A DNA stretch of 64,000 bases, taken from positions 1 through 64,000 of the forward strand of contig NZ_JACBFQ010000015.1 in the NCBI RefSeq assembly GCF_021401125.1. Direction: 5' to 3'. The stretch is from Xanthobacter sp. NM-59. GTDB lineage: Bacteria; Pseudomonadota; Alphaproteobacteria; Rhizobiales; Xanthobacteraceae. Shown in pieces: positions 46,270 through 55,116 of the stretch; position 1 is the stretch's first letter, and every line of letters starts with the position of its first letter. The position numbers were made by a program, and so were the translations under genes. The notes under the pieces were generated by a model, which saw only the letters and a list, made by a program, of their open reading frames with translations, made no database searches and was not told the origin of the DNA.

Positions 46270-46446
46270 TAGGAGGGGAAATACCTCTTTTGGCTGTGGC
46301 CGAAGGGCCTCACCGCCGGCGCTGCGATGGCACCATGGGGAAGTTCCTCTGGCGTGGGGAGCCGTCACCGGGCAAGATCAGGCGAGAAAAATGAGCCGGG
46401 GCAACCTGAAGGGGCGGCCGGCGCCGGCAGAGGGAGCGAGGCTCAG

Positions 46447-47334
46447 GTGGGCGATCACGATCGGAGAAGGCGCACTCGCGTTGCCGCCAGCCATGGGGGG
46501 CAGAAGAAGCGCGCGCGCGCGGAGCTGGCCGCGGCCATCTGCGCGATGAGCATGTGCGTCGGCGTGCCAGCTCGTGCGGCTGATCTTGCGCCGGCGGCGC
46601 CGCTTGGTGGCCCTGGGACCGTCGGCGCGCCGGTGGAATCACGCTGGGAGTTCGAGTTCGCGCTCTATGGGTGGGCGACGGGCATTGATGGCAATGTGGG
46701 CGTGCGCCGCCTGCCGACGTTCCCGGTGGATGCCTCGTTCTCCGATGTGGTGTCGCACCTGGATGGCGCCTTCATGGGCACGTTTCTGGCCAAGAAGGAT
46801 GGCTGGACGCTTTTCGCGGACATTGTCTGGTCGAAGCTGTCCGCCGACAAAAGCCTGGATTGGACGGGGCTGCCCCAGCTTTCCGCCACCCAAAAGCTGT
46901 TCATCGCCAGCGGCATCGCGGGCTATCGCCTGCCGGTGGGCGGGCCCGGCTTCGATCTCAGCGCCACTGCGGGCTTTCGCTACCAGCGCCTGACCTTCGA
47001 CACGACCATCAGCTCCGGCCTGCTGCCGATTTCTTTTTCCCAGAGCGATGTCAAAGAATGGCTGGACCCGGTGTTCGGTCTGCTGCTGCAATACCGCATC
47101 AACGACAAGTGGTTCGTGAATGCGCTGGCGGATATCGGCGGCTTCGGCGTGGGCTCCAAGCTGACTTCGCAGGGGTTCGTGTCGCTGGGGTATAATTGGA
47201 CCGAAGCATGGTCCACCGCCATTGGCTATCGGGCGCTTTATACGGATTATCAGTCAGTTACGAGTCCATCGGCGGATTTCCGCTACACCACCACCATTCA
47301 CGGGCCCTTCCTCAGCGTCGCCTATCATTTCTGA
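46447..47334 (+). CDS. Outer-membrane beta-barrel protein
   Basis: The product has a hydrophobic export signal (LAAAICAMSMCVGVPARAAD) and then a domain of alternating amphipathic strands. It ends in an aromatic residue (LSVAYHF), which is the outer-membrane insertion signal. Strands such as WEFEFALYGWATGI, DGWTLFADIVWSKL and WSTAIGYRALYTDY fit a small barrel of about 220 residues. I start at a GTG with GGGAGCGAGG upstream, giving 295 aa with an unusually long Arg-rich n-region. The frame is open another 40 codons to an ATG. It lies between the sulfatase and the octaheme cytochrome (24 bp), so co-transcription with the latter is likely. Ligand unknown. Confidence 0.82.
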   Translation: MGDHDRRRRTRVAASHGGQKKRARAELAAAICAMSMCVGVPARAADLAPAAPLGGPGTVGAPVESRWEFEFALYGWATGIDGNVGVRRLPTFPVDASFSDVVSHLDGAFMGTFLAKKDGWTLFADIVWSKLSADKSLDWTGLPQLSATQKLFIASGIAGYRLPVGGPGFDLSATAGFRYQRLTFDTTISSGLLPISFSQSDVKEWLDPVFGLLLQYRINDKWFVNALADIGGFGVGSKLTSQGFVSLGYNWTEAWSTAIGYRALYTDYQSVTSPSADFRYTTTIHGPFLSVAYHF

Positions 47335-47358
47335 GGACGGAGCAGCGGTCATCCCAGC

Positions 47359-49758
47359 ATGCGCAAGCGTTTCATTCCGACCCTCCTCGCCATGACCGCG
47401 GGGCTCGCGGCCGCATGCGTGATCGCGTTGGGCACGCGGATGCCCGAGGGCCGCGCCCAGGCACAAACCGCCGTCATGGAGCTGGCACCGGGGGGCGTCG
47501 GCGGCTTGGACGCGGATGCCGCCCATGCCGGCGATGGCCATGGTAATGCCATGGGCCATGTGGGCTCGGCGGCTTGCGCCTCCTGCCATGCCGATGAGAC
47601 GCGCGCCTGGCTGTCCTCCCACCACGCCGCGGCCATGGCCCTGGCCACGCCTGAGACGGTGAGGGGCGACTTCGATGATGTCCGCGTGTCGGTGAAGGGA
47701 GCAAGCGCCCGTTTCTTCCGCGATGGCCCCCGCTACATGGTGGAAACCGACGGGCCGGACGGGCGCACCGAGACGTTCGAGATCAGCCATGTGTTCGGCG
47801 TCACGCCGCTGCAGCAATACCTGGTGACGTTTCCCGATGGCCGGCTCCAGGCGCTGCCCTTCGCCTTCGACACGCGGCCGAAGGCGGACGGTGGGCAACG
47901 CTGGTTCCATCTCTACCCGGATGTGCCACCGGTGGCGTCCGACCCCATGCACTGGACCAAGCTGTACCAGAACTGGAACTTCATGTGCGCGGAGTGCCAT
48001 TCGACAGCCGTGGCCAGGAATTACGACCCCGCCGCCGACACCTTCCACACCACCTTTTCGGAGGTGAGCGTTGGTTGCGAGAGCTGCCATGGGCCGGGCG
48101 CCGCCCATGTGGCCTGGGCCAAGGGTGGGGCGGATCCCAGCACTCCGCACAAGGGGTTCCCCACCGTGGCCGCTGCCCGGGCGGAGGCGGATTTCACGCC
48201 TGATCCGCACACCGGCAGTCCCGCCAAGGGCGCCTCCCGCGCCATTGGCGACGAGGTGGAGGGCTGTGCCCGCTGTCATGCCCGGCGCGGCATTTTCTCC
48301 GAGCACTGGCGGCCCGGCCTGTCCCTCACCGATACCCATTTGCCGACCCTGCTTTCCACCGGCCTGTTCGAGGATGACGGGCAGATGCGGGACGAGGTCT
48401 TCAACGACCACAGCTTCAAGCAGAGCCTGATGTATTCCAAGGGCGTGGTCTGCTCTGATTGTCACGATCCCCATTCCGGTCGGCTGAAGGCAGAGGGCGC
48501 GCAGGTGTGTTCGCAATGCCACCTGCCCGAGAAGTTCGAGACCACCGCACATACCGGCCACGCCCCGGGGCCCAAGGCGCCGGATTGCATTTCCTGCCAT
48601 ATGCCGGTGCGCACCTATATGGGCGTGGATCGCCGCCACGATCATTCCTTCCGCATTCCCCGGCCCGATCGCACCGTGTCGATCGGCACGCCCAACACCT
48701 GCAACGACTGCCACGCCGACAAATCCGCCGCCTGGGCGGCAGAGGCCGTGGCGCGCTGGCATGGCCCCGATCGTAAAGGCTTCCAGACCTGGGCCGAGCC
48801 CTTCCACGCGGCGCGGGCAGGGGACCCTGCGGCGCGCTCCGCCCTGCTGCGGCTGGCGCAGGATGCGGCGGTGCCGGGCCTGGTGCGCGCCACGGCGCTG
48901 GCGGAGGTCCAGCGTTTCCCCTCCGCCGCCACGGCGGCCGTGAACGGGCCGGCCTTGTCGGATCCCGATCCCATGGTGCGGGTGGTGGCACTGCGTTCGC
49001 TGGCGGGATTGCCGCCGCAGGCGCGCTGGCAGCGGGGCTCCACCTTGCTGGATGATCCAAGCCCCGTGGTGCGGCTGGAGGTCGCCTCGCTGCTGGCGGA
49101 TGTCGCCCCCAATGCGGTGCCCGAGGCCGATCGTGACCGCCTGATCCGCGTTTTTGGGGAATATGAGGCGGCGCAGAAGGTCAATGCGGATCGACCGGAA
49201 GGGCGCGGCAACCTTGCCACCTTCCTGGCGCGTCAGGGGGATATCGCCGGGGCGGAACGGGAGCTCAAGGCCGGCTTGAAGCTGGACCCTTCCGCTGCGT
49301 CTCTGGCGGTGAACCTGGCGGACCTGTACCGCACGCAGGGGCGCGAGCAGGAGGCGGAGGCCGTGCTGCGCGACGCCATTGCCCACGCGCCCACATCCGG
49401 CGAGGCGCAGCATGCGCTCGGCCTGTCGCTGGTGCGCCAGAAGCGGCTGGTGGCGGCTCTGGATGCACTAGGCCGCGCCGTCGCCCTGGCGCCGGACACG
49501 CCGCGTTATGCCTATGTCTATGCGGTGGCGCTGCAAACGGTGGGGCGTGGAGACGATGCGCGGCGGGTGGCGCGCGAGGCGCTGGAGCGCACGCCCTTTG
49601 ACGCTGATCTGCTCGCCTTGGCCCTCCAGGATGCGCTGCGCGCGCGGGATGTGGCGCGGGCGGCGCCCCTGGCCGAACGCCTGTCGCAGATGCGGCCGGA
49701 CGATATGGAGCTGGCTCGCATGGTGCAGCGGCTCGGGGCTACCCCCGGGCCACGCTGA
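47359..49758 (+). CDS. Octaheme c-type cytochrome with HEAT-like and TPR C-terminal repeats
   Basis: The 799-aa product has an N-terminal export signal and eight CXXCH haem-binding motifs, with their first Cys at residues 73, 210, 240, 303, 365, 384, 410 and 448. It should be an exported multihaem electron carrier or reductase. From about 475 the sequence becomes HEAT-like (ARSALLRLAQDAAVPGLVRA, PMVRVVALRSLAGLPPQARW). It then changes to TPR repeats (about 600-790, LAVNLADLYRTQGREQEAEA, GLSLVRQKRLVAALDALGRA). The haem spacing does not match NrfA or hydroxylamine oxidoreductase by eye. It starts 24 bp after the beta-barrel gene. Its end faces the crotonase gene with 9 bp between them. Confidence 0.9.
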   Translation: MRKRFIPTLLAMTAGLAAACVIALGTRMPEGRAQAQTAVMELAPGGVGGLDADAAHAGDGHGNAMGHVGSAACASCHADETRAWLSSHHAAAMALATPETVRGDFDDVRVSVKGASARFFRDGPRYMVETDGPDGRTETFEISHVFGVTPLQQYLVTFPDGRLQALPFAFDTRPKADGGQRWFHLYPDVPPVASDPMHWTKLYQNWNFMCAECHSTAVARNYDPAADTFHTTFSEVSVGCESCHGPGAAHVAWAKGGADPSTPHKGFPTVAAARAEADFTPDPHTGSPAKGASRAIGDEVEGCARCHARRGIFSEHWRPGLSLTDTHLPTLLSTGLFEDDGQMRDEVFNDHSFKQSLMYSKGVVCSDCHDPHSGRLKAEGAQVCSQCHLPEKFETTAHTGHAPGPKAPDCISCHMPVRTYMGVDRRHDHSFRIPRPDRTVSIGTPNTCNDCHADKSAAWAAEAVARWHGPDRKGFQTWAEPFHAARAGDPAARSALLRLAQDAAVPGLVRATALAEVQRFPSAATAAVNGPALSDPDPMVRVVALRSLAGLPPQARWQRGSTLLDDPSPVVRLEVASLLADVAPNAVPEADRDRLIRVFGEYEAAQKVNADRPEGRGNLATFLARQGDIAGAERELKAGLKLDPSAASLAVNLADLYRTQGREQEAEAVLRDAIAHAPTSGEAQHALGLSLVRQKRLVAALDALGRAVALAPDTPRYAYVYAVALQTVGRGDDARRVAREALERTPFDADLLALALQDALRARDVARAAPLAERLSQMRPDDMELARMVQRLGATPGPR

Positions 49759-49767
49759 GCGGGCGCT

Positions 49768-50574
49768 TCAGACGCCGCGGAAGACCGGCTTGCGCTTTTC
49801 CAGGAAGGCGGTGATGCCTTCCTCGTAATCCGCGCTTTCGAACACCTGCCGGCGCATGTCCTGGATGCGCTCGAACACCTGTGCCGGGACCGGCTGGTCA
49901 TCGGTCAGCACGCGCAGCTGCTCCTTCACCACCGCGATGGCGAGCGGCGCCTTCGAGGCCATCAGGGACGCGAAGGCTAGGGTGTGGGACTCGATCTCCT
50001 CCGCCGGCACCAGCCGGTTGATGATGCCCCACCGCTCCGCGGCGTCGGCGGCCAGGGGCTGGGCCGAGAAAAACATTTCCTTCACCAGGTTCACCGGCAG
50101 CCGGTGCAGGAAGTGCAGCAGGCCGGTGGTATTGTACGGCAGGCTGAGATTGGCGGGCGTGATGGCGAAGGTTGATGTCTCGTCGGCGATGATCATGTCG
50201 CAGGAGAGCACAAGATCGAACGCGCCACCCCAAACGGCGCCCTGCACCATGGCGATGACCGCGCCGGGATAGGTGCGGATGGCGCGCAGCACGCACTCCA
50301 GCGGATCGCGATAGGAGAGGGGGTCCTCATGTCCGCGCGGCAGCTCGTGGATGTCGTGGCCTGCGGACCAGACCTGCATGCCGGGGGCGGCCCGGATCAC
50401 CACCACCCGCACCGATTGGGCTCGGCAGGTGTCGAGCGCCAGGAGCACGCCAGTCATCAGCTCCCGGCTCAAGGCATTGCGCTTGGATGGATTGTCGAGC
50501 GTGATGACGCCGACATGCTCCAGGATTTCGTATCTCACGAGGGCCGGGGCCGTGATCTGCTGGGAAACGGTCAT
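49768..50574 (-). CDS. scpB: Methylmalonyl-CoA decarboxylase-like crotonase
   Basis: The 268-aa product closely follows E. coli YgfG/ScpB as I recall it: SAGHDIHELPRGHEDPLSYR, VQGAVWGGAFDLVLSCDMII, LPYNTTGLLHF, KAPLAIAVVKEQLRVL and ITAFLEKRKPVF. The motif GHDIHELP (72-79) and Tyr147 correspond to residues proposed for decarboxylation in YgfG. ScpB converts methylmalonyl-CoA to propionyl-CoA. No methylmalonyl-CoA mutase or CoA-transferase gene is adjacent, so its pathway here is open. It is convergent with the cytochrome gene, and a LuxR-type regulator gene lies upstream on the same strand after 169 bp. Confidence 0.85.
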   Translation of the reverse strand: MTVSQQITAPALVRYEILEHVGVITLDNPSKRNALSRELMTGVLLALDTCRAQSVRVVVIRAAPGMQVWSAGHDIHELPRGHEDPLSYRDPLECVLRAIRTYPGAVIAMVQGAVWGGAFDLVLSCDMIIADETSTFAITPANLSLPYNTTGLLHFLHRLPVNLVKEMFFSAQPLAADAAERWGIINRLVPAEEIESHTLAFASLMASKAPLAIAVVKEQLRVLTDDQPVPAQVFERIQDMRRQVFESADYEEGITAFLEKRKPVFRGV

Positions 50575-50743
50575 GTCGCTGCTCCTGGCGCACCCGGCGC
50601 GTGATGCTTCCGCCTCGCCCTACCATTTCTGCGTTGCGTTCGGGAGACGCTTTGCTGCGGTGCATTCACTGGCGCGCCCGGGCCGTTGCCGCGGGAAACC
50701 ATGCCGGGCCGGCTTTTGCGCGTTTCCTTCGCCCGGAAACGTT

Positions 50744-51952
50744 CTAGGTGGCGCTATGGGTGAAAGCCGAGAGCTTGGCGACGAGTTCGGCCTGGCGGCT
50801 GATGTTCAGCTTCTGGAACACGCGCTTCAGCACCACGCGGGCGGTGCCCTCAGTAATGTGCAGCTCGTGGGCGGCGTCCTTCAGGGTGGAACCGGCGCCC
50901 AGCAGGGCCGCGAGGCGCGCCTCGCCCAGGGTGAGTTCGAAAGCGTTGCGCAGCACGCTGGGGTCGATGACCCGATCCTGCTCCAGTGGCTGGGCAAGCA
51001 CCAGAACATGCCCCCGGTGCTCGCCGTCGCTGAGATGGTGCGCCGACGCGCCGACCATGGGCAGGGTCCACACCACCAGGGGGGAGGCGCCTTCTGGGCC
51101 GGAAACGGTGGTGGGCTGGGGGGCGCCGCCCTGTTCCGCGAAGCCCTCGCGGGCCCGCTGCAGGGCGGTGGCGAAGGCCTCGTGCTCGTTCCGCTGCGCC
51201 GGCGTCACGCGCCCTTCAGCATGGTTGAAGTAGCTGCCGATGAGCTTGCGCGCGGTCTGGTTCATGAGCAGGGGCCGCTGTTGCTCATCAAGCACGAAGG
51301 CGGCGCGGTCCATGCTGTCGAAGGCGGCGGTGGCGGAATGGCCGGCCGTGCGCTGGGCCGCAAAGCGCGAGGAAATGCGCAGCGACTGCTCCAGGTGCCG
51401 CGAGACCAGGCGCAGGGTCTCCATTTCCTCGGCGGCGTAGGGCCCCTTGGTCTTCGCCCGCTGCACCACGAGGCCGGTGGGGGCGCCGAGATCGGCATGG
51501 ATCACCGCCGCCATCTGCCAGCCCAGCCCCACCCGCGGCAGGAACTGCGCATAAAAGGGCTGCTCCTCGATCCGCGCCTCTCCGAGAATATCCTTGTCGC
51601 AATAGACGTCGCCGGCCTGGAAGGCGATCTCGATGGACTGGTCGAGCCAGGGATTGTGCTGCCACCACCCCTCGTCCGTGTAGATGCGCACGGCATCCGA
51701 CAGTCCCGGCGAGAAGGTCGCGATGTCCCAGGAGCCGGAAGGCTTGCGCGCATAGACCAGCGCGCCGGTGGAGCCGGAAAGGGCGGCGATGGCGTCCATG
51801 GCGCCGTCCCAACGCTCCGGGCTGAGGGTCGCCTCGTAGATGCGGTAGAGCACGTCACTGAACGTCAGCAAGATCCACGCTCGCGCCTGATGAGGGAGGG
51901 AAGCGCCAGGCCGGAAGCCGGCGGGCAGGGTCGAAGGTATAGCGGGACGCAT
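50744..51952 (-). CDS. LuxR-family transcriptional regulator
   Basis: This 402-aa regulator has a C-terminal LuxR-type helix-turn-helix (about 330-395: LTLGEARLAALLGAGSTLKD, AAHELHITEGTARVVLKRVF, KLNISRQAELVAKLSAF). The N-terminal 300 residues look like a PAS/GAF-type sensory region (SWDIATFSPGLSDAVRIYTD, ILGEARIEEQPFYAQFLPRV) and lack an N-acyl-homoserine-lactone signature I can recognise. The first ATG has no clear ribosome site; the true start may be some 25 residues further in. It lies upstream of scpB and is separated by 563 bp from the divergent DUF3141 gene, which may be its target. Confidence 0.88.
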   Translation of the reverse strand: MRPAIPSTLPAGFRPGASLPHQARAWILLTFSDVLYRIYEATLSPERWDGAMDAIAALSGSTGALVYARKPSGSWDIATFSPGLSDAVRIYTDEGWWQHNPWLDQSIEIAFQAGDVYCDKDILGEARIEEQPFYAQFLPRVGLGWQMAAVIHADLGAPTGLVVQRAKTKGPYAAEEMETLRLVSRHLEQSLRISSRFAAQRTAGHSATAAFDSMDRAAFVLDEQQRPLLMNQTARKLIGSYFNHAEGRVTPAQRNEHEAFATALQRAREGFAEQGGAPQPTTVSGPEGASPLVVWTLPMVGASAHHLSDGEHRGHVLVLAQPLEQDRVIDPSVLRNAFELTLGEARLAALLGAGSTLKDAAHELHITEGTARVVLKRVFQKLNISRQAELVAKLSAFTHSAT

Positions 51953-52515
51953 TCTGAATGTTCAAGGGTCTAGATGATGTCCGCTCGCTCCGGAATATCC
52001 CGTCTGGGAGATGACGGGCCGGCAGCTTTTATGCGAGCTCATGACCGCCCGAGGCGCGTGCATCGACCCGGTTGTGGCAGTCGTTTGACTGTCATTGCGG
52101 GGCGCAGCTGAGATGGAGATGTCATGGGACACGCGCTAAGATTTCCAGCCGGGGCCGGGCACCTTCAGGGAAGGCACTGTCCGCGCGGGTACAATCTCTA
52201 CGGTCCTGCCTCACTTCTATCCTCTGCTGGCGAGGAAGGGGCCCGCGTCTGTCGTCGGTAGGCGGGGGCGGCTGACGGTGCGTCGGCTGGCGTCTCAGCG
52301 AGGCGAGCCGCTGAAGCCTTCTCCAAAACCCAGAAAATGGCCACGTCGAGCGGACGCATGTGGCTTGATCGTGAAGCGCGTAGATTTACGGGCTTGACGA
52401 GCAAGAGTTGCGGTTTCTAGCTGTGTCCCGTTCGAGAGTGCAGTGCATCACAGGTGCCGGCAGTCTGGATTGCGCGCTTGTGAGCATCGATTGGGCCGAG
52501 CTGAGCGAGGTATCG
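51953..52515. other. Divergent intergenic region between the luxR-type and DUF3141 genes
   Basis: No gene is supported here. A possible -35 element TTGACG lies at 52394-52399, about 120 bases before the DUF3141 start; the matching -10 is weak. A short inverted repeat, CAGTC-GTTT-GACTG, lies near 52078-52091. I found no anaerobox. Confidence 0.4.
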
Positions 52516-54852
52516 ATGAGCAGCGAATCCACCCCCTCAACGCCTACTCCGATCCTTGATCCGCGCGCTTGGAGCGCTGCGGTTCTGCCTTGGGCGAAAT
52601 CCTTTGGCGCTGGCGCGACGCCGTCGGCTTCGCCAGCCGCCTGGGCCGGCGCCTGGCCCGCAGCGGGCGCCACGGGCGGGCCCCTGGGCGAATATCTGCT
52701 CGATTCCTGGCAGCGCTCCGTGCTGTTCCTGGATCTGCTGCGCCAGCGCGGCAACGAGCAGGAGGCGATCACCTCGCGCCCGCAGGCGACGGTGCTCACC
52801 TTCGACCATGAAGTGCTGATGAGCGGCCGTGCTCTGCCACGCCCCATCAACTATTCCCTGTCCCGCATCGTGCCGCCGGCCGGCATGGAGGTGGACCCGC
52901 GCAAGCGCCCGGTGGTGGTGGTGGACCCGCGCGCGGGCCAGGGGCCGGGCATTGGCGGCTTCAAGACCGAGAGCGAGATCGGCGAGGCGCTGCGGAACGG
53001 CCATCCGGTCTATTTCATCGGTTTCGCGGCCATGCCGGAGCCGGAACAGACCTTCCTGGACGTGGTGGAAGGGCAGGTGGCCTTCTTCGAGCGCATCGTG
53101 GAGATGCACCCGGACGCGCCGCGCCCGTTCGCCATCGGCAACTGCCAGGCCGGGTACCAGACGCTGATGGTGGCGATGCTGCGCCCGGACCTGTTCGGCC
53201 CCTGTATGGTCGCCGGCTCGCCCATCTCCTACTGGCAGGGCGTGCACGGCAAGAACCCCATGCGCTATTCCGGCGGCCTGCTCGGTGGGTCCTGGCTGAC
53301 GGCGCTGGTGAGCGATCTTGGCCGCGGCAAGTTCGACGGCACCTGGCTGATCCTGAACTTCGACAATCTGAACCCCGCCAACTGGCTGTGGGGCAAGCAA
53401 TATGACGTCTATTCGGCGGTCGACACCCAGGGCCAGCGCTATCTCGAATTCGAGAAGTGGTGGGGTGATTTCATCACGCTGAACGGCACTGAGATTCAGT
53501 TCCTCGTGGACGAATTCTTCGTCGGCGACAAGCTGACCCGCAACGAGGTGCGCTCCACCGACGGCAAGGTGTTCGACCTGCGCAACATTTCCTCGCCGGT
53601 GATCGTCTTCACCTCCGAGGGCGACAACATTTCGCCGCCGCCCCAGACGCTGGGCTGGATCCTCGACCTTTACAAGGACGTGGACGACATCCGCGCCGAA
53701 GGGCGCACCATCGTCTATTGCATGAACCAGAAGGTGGGCCACCTTGCCATTTTCGTGTCCTCCAAGGTGGGCGCGAAGGAAGACGAGGAAATGGTCCGCC
53801 TGATGGACCTCATCGACTGCCTGCCGCCGGGCCTCTACGAGCTGGTGATCGAGCCGGCGACGCAAGCCGAAGCGAGCGCGGCGGGTGCGGGCAAGGCCCC
53901 GTGGCACAGCCGCTTCGAGGCGCGCTCGCTGGACGATATCCGTGCCTATGGGCGCAATACGGTGGAGGATGATCGGGCCTTCGCGGCGGTGCGCCGGCTG
54001 TCCGAGATCAACCATTCCCTCTACCGCACCTTCCTGCAGCCGACGGTGCGGGCTATGGCGACGCCGCAATTCGCGGACCTGCTCTTCAAGGCCAATCCGC
54101 TGCGGGCGAGCTACACCGCCTTCGCAGACTCCAACCCCTTCATGAAGGGCGTGGCCAAGCTGGCCGGCGAGATTAACAAGGCCCGCAAGCCCGCCGCCGC
54201 GGACAACCCCTTCCTGGTGGCGGAAAAGGCGCTGTCCGACCAGATCAACACCAGCCTCGACACCTTCCGCGATGCGCGCGACCAGTGGGTGGAGAAGGCC
54301 TTCTTCGCCATTTACGGCTCGCCGGTGGTGCAGGGCATGCTGGGCCTGAACCTGGACGAGAAGGTGCGCCAGCTTCCGGCCAACAGCCCGCAGAAGGAGG
54401 CCTTCCGCGCGCACAAGATGGAGGAGTTCCGCTCTCGCCTGAAGCAGGGCGGGTTCAACGAGGCGCTGGTGCGCGCCGCGCTCTTCGTCATCTCGGCGGA
54501 ACGCACCATGGACGAATGCGTGGCCAAGTCGCTCAACGATGCGCGCGGCCGGCTGACGCAGCTCTCTCTCGACGAGTTCAAGGCGCTGGTGCGCGAGCAG
54601 TTTTACATCCTGCTTTTGGAGCGGGACGCGGCGGTGGAGGCTATTGCCGATCTCGTGAGCGAGCCGGCCAAGCGCCAGGAACTGGCCGCCACCGTGGCGT
54701 CCATTGCGGCGGCGGACGGCACATACACCCTGGCCGAGCAGCAGCGGGTGGAGCGGCTGGCGGCCATCCTCTCCACCGCCGTGCCCAAGGATCCCGCTTT
54801 GGCTCTCGCGGCGGACAATGTCCGCCAGATCGCGGCGAAATCCTCCAACTGA
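52516..54852 (+). CDS. DUF3141 alpha/beta-hydrolase, PHA-synthase-like
   Basis: I start at MSSESTPSTPTPILD, with GAGG five bases upstream (778 aa). An Ala/Pro-rich N-terminus leads to an alpha/beta-hydrolase core: VVVVDPRAGQGPGIGGFKTE, NGHPVYFIGFAAMPEPEQTF and the nucleophile elbow IGNCQAGYQ with Cys210. A Cys in that position is the hallmark of polyhydroxyalkanoate synthases. The likely acid/base region is VIVFTSEGDNISPPPQ and GHLAIF. The last 200 residues are helical and end in a TerB-like stretch (TVASIAAADGTYTLAEQQRV). I assign it to DUF3141 from memory. The next genes encode phosphotransacetylase and acetate kinase, so acyl-CoA or storage-polymer metabolism is likely. True polymerase activity is unproven. 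Confidence 0.82.
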   Translation: MSSESTPSTPTPILDPRAWSAAVLPWAKSFGAGATPSASPAAWAGAWPAAGATGGPLGEYLLDSWQRSVLFLDLLRQRGNEQEAITSRPQATVLTFDHEVLMSGRALPRPINYSLSRIVPPAGMEVDPRKRPVVVVDPRAGQGPGIGGFKTESEIGEALRNGHPVYFIGFAAMPEPEQTFLDVVEGQVAFFERIVEMHPDAPRPFAIGNCQAGYQTLMVAMLRPDLFGPCMVAGSPISYWQGVHGKNPMRYSGGLLGGSWLTALVSDLGRGKFDGTWLILNFDNLNPANWLWGKQYDVYSAVDTQGQRYLEFEKWWGDFITLNGTEIQFLVDEFFVGDKLTRNEVRSTDGKVFDLRNISSPVIVFTSEGDNISPPPQTLGWILDLYKDVDDIRAEGRTIVYCMNQKVGHLAIFVSSKVGAKEDEEMVRLMDLIDCLPPGLYELVIEPATQAEASAAGAGKAPWHSRFEARSLDDIRAYGRNTVEDDRAFAAVRRLSEINHSLYRTFLQPTVRAMATPQFADLLFKANPLRASYTAFADSNPFMKGVAKLAGEINKARKPAAADNPFLVAEKALSDQINTSLDTFRDARDQWVEKAFFAIYGSPVVQGMLGLNLDEKVRQLPANSPQKEAFRAHKMEEFRSRLKQGGFNEALVRAALFVISAERTMDECVAKSLNDARGRLTQLSLDEFKALVREQFYILLLERDAAVEAIADLVSEPAKRQELAATVASIAAADGTYTLAEQQRVERLAAILSTAVPKDPALALAADNVRQIAAKSSN

Positions 54853-54858
54853 GGTGAT

Positions 54859-54879
54859 GCGGACGGTGTCGCCGTCCGC
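54859..54879 (+). terminator. Hairpin after the DUF3141 gene
   Basis: GCGGACGG and CCGTCCGC form a perfect 8-bp stem with a TGTCG loop six bases after the stop codon. No T-tract follows, so it could be an mRNA-stabilising hairpin or a weak terminator. Confidence 0.45.
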
Positions 54880-55116
54880 CCATCCTCCTGCGGCCTTGGT
54901 GTCCGCGACCATGCCGTGCGCGGTCCCAGGTCCGCGCCGGCAAGGTGCCGCCGCGCGCCTGGGGGCCGCTCAGGTGTCGGGCGGGGCCCTGAAGTCGCCC
55001 CTGGAAGCATCCGGTGGGTATCCGCCGCCGGGGTGAGGTCGGGAATTTGCGCCTGCGCTTTGCGGTGAGCCACCTGCCGGCTCCCGGAAGACGCCCCAAT
55101 TTGGAGGCTGAGGACG

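Noticed and set aside
43789-46368. An 859-codon open frame on the minus strand opposite the sulfatase gene.
   Set aside because: The sulfatase on the plus strand has signal peptide, active-site motif and full length; the minus frame has none of these.
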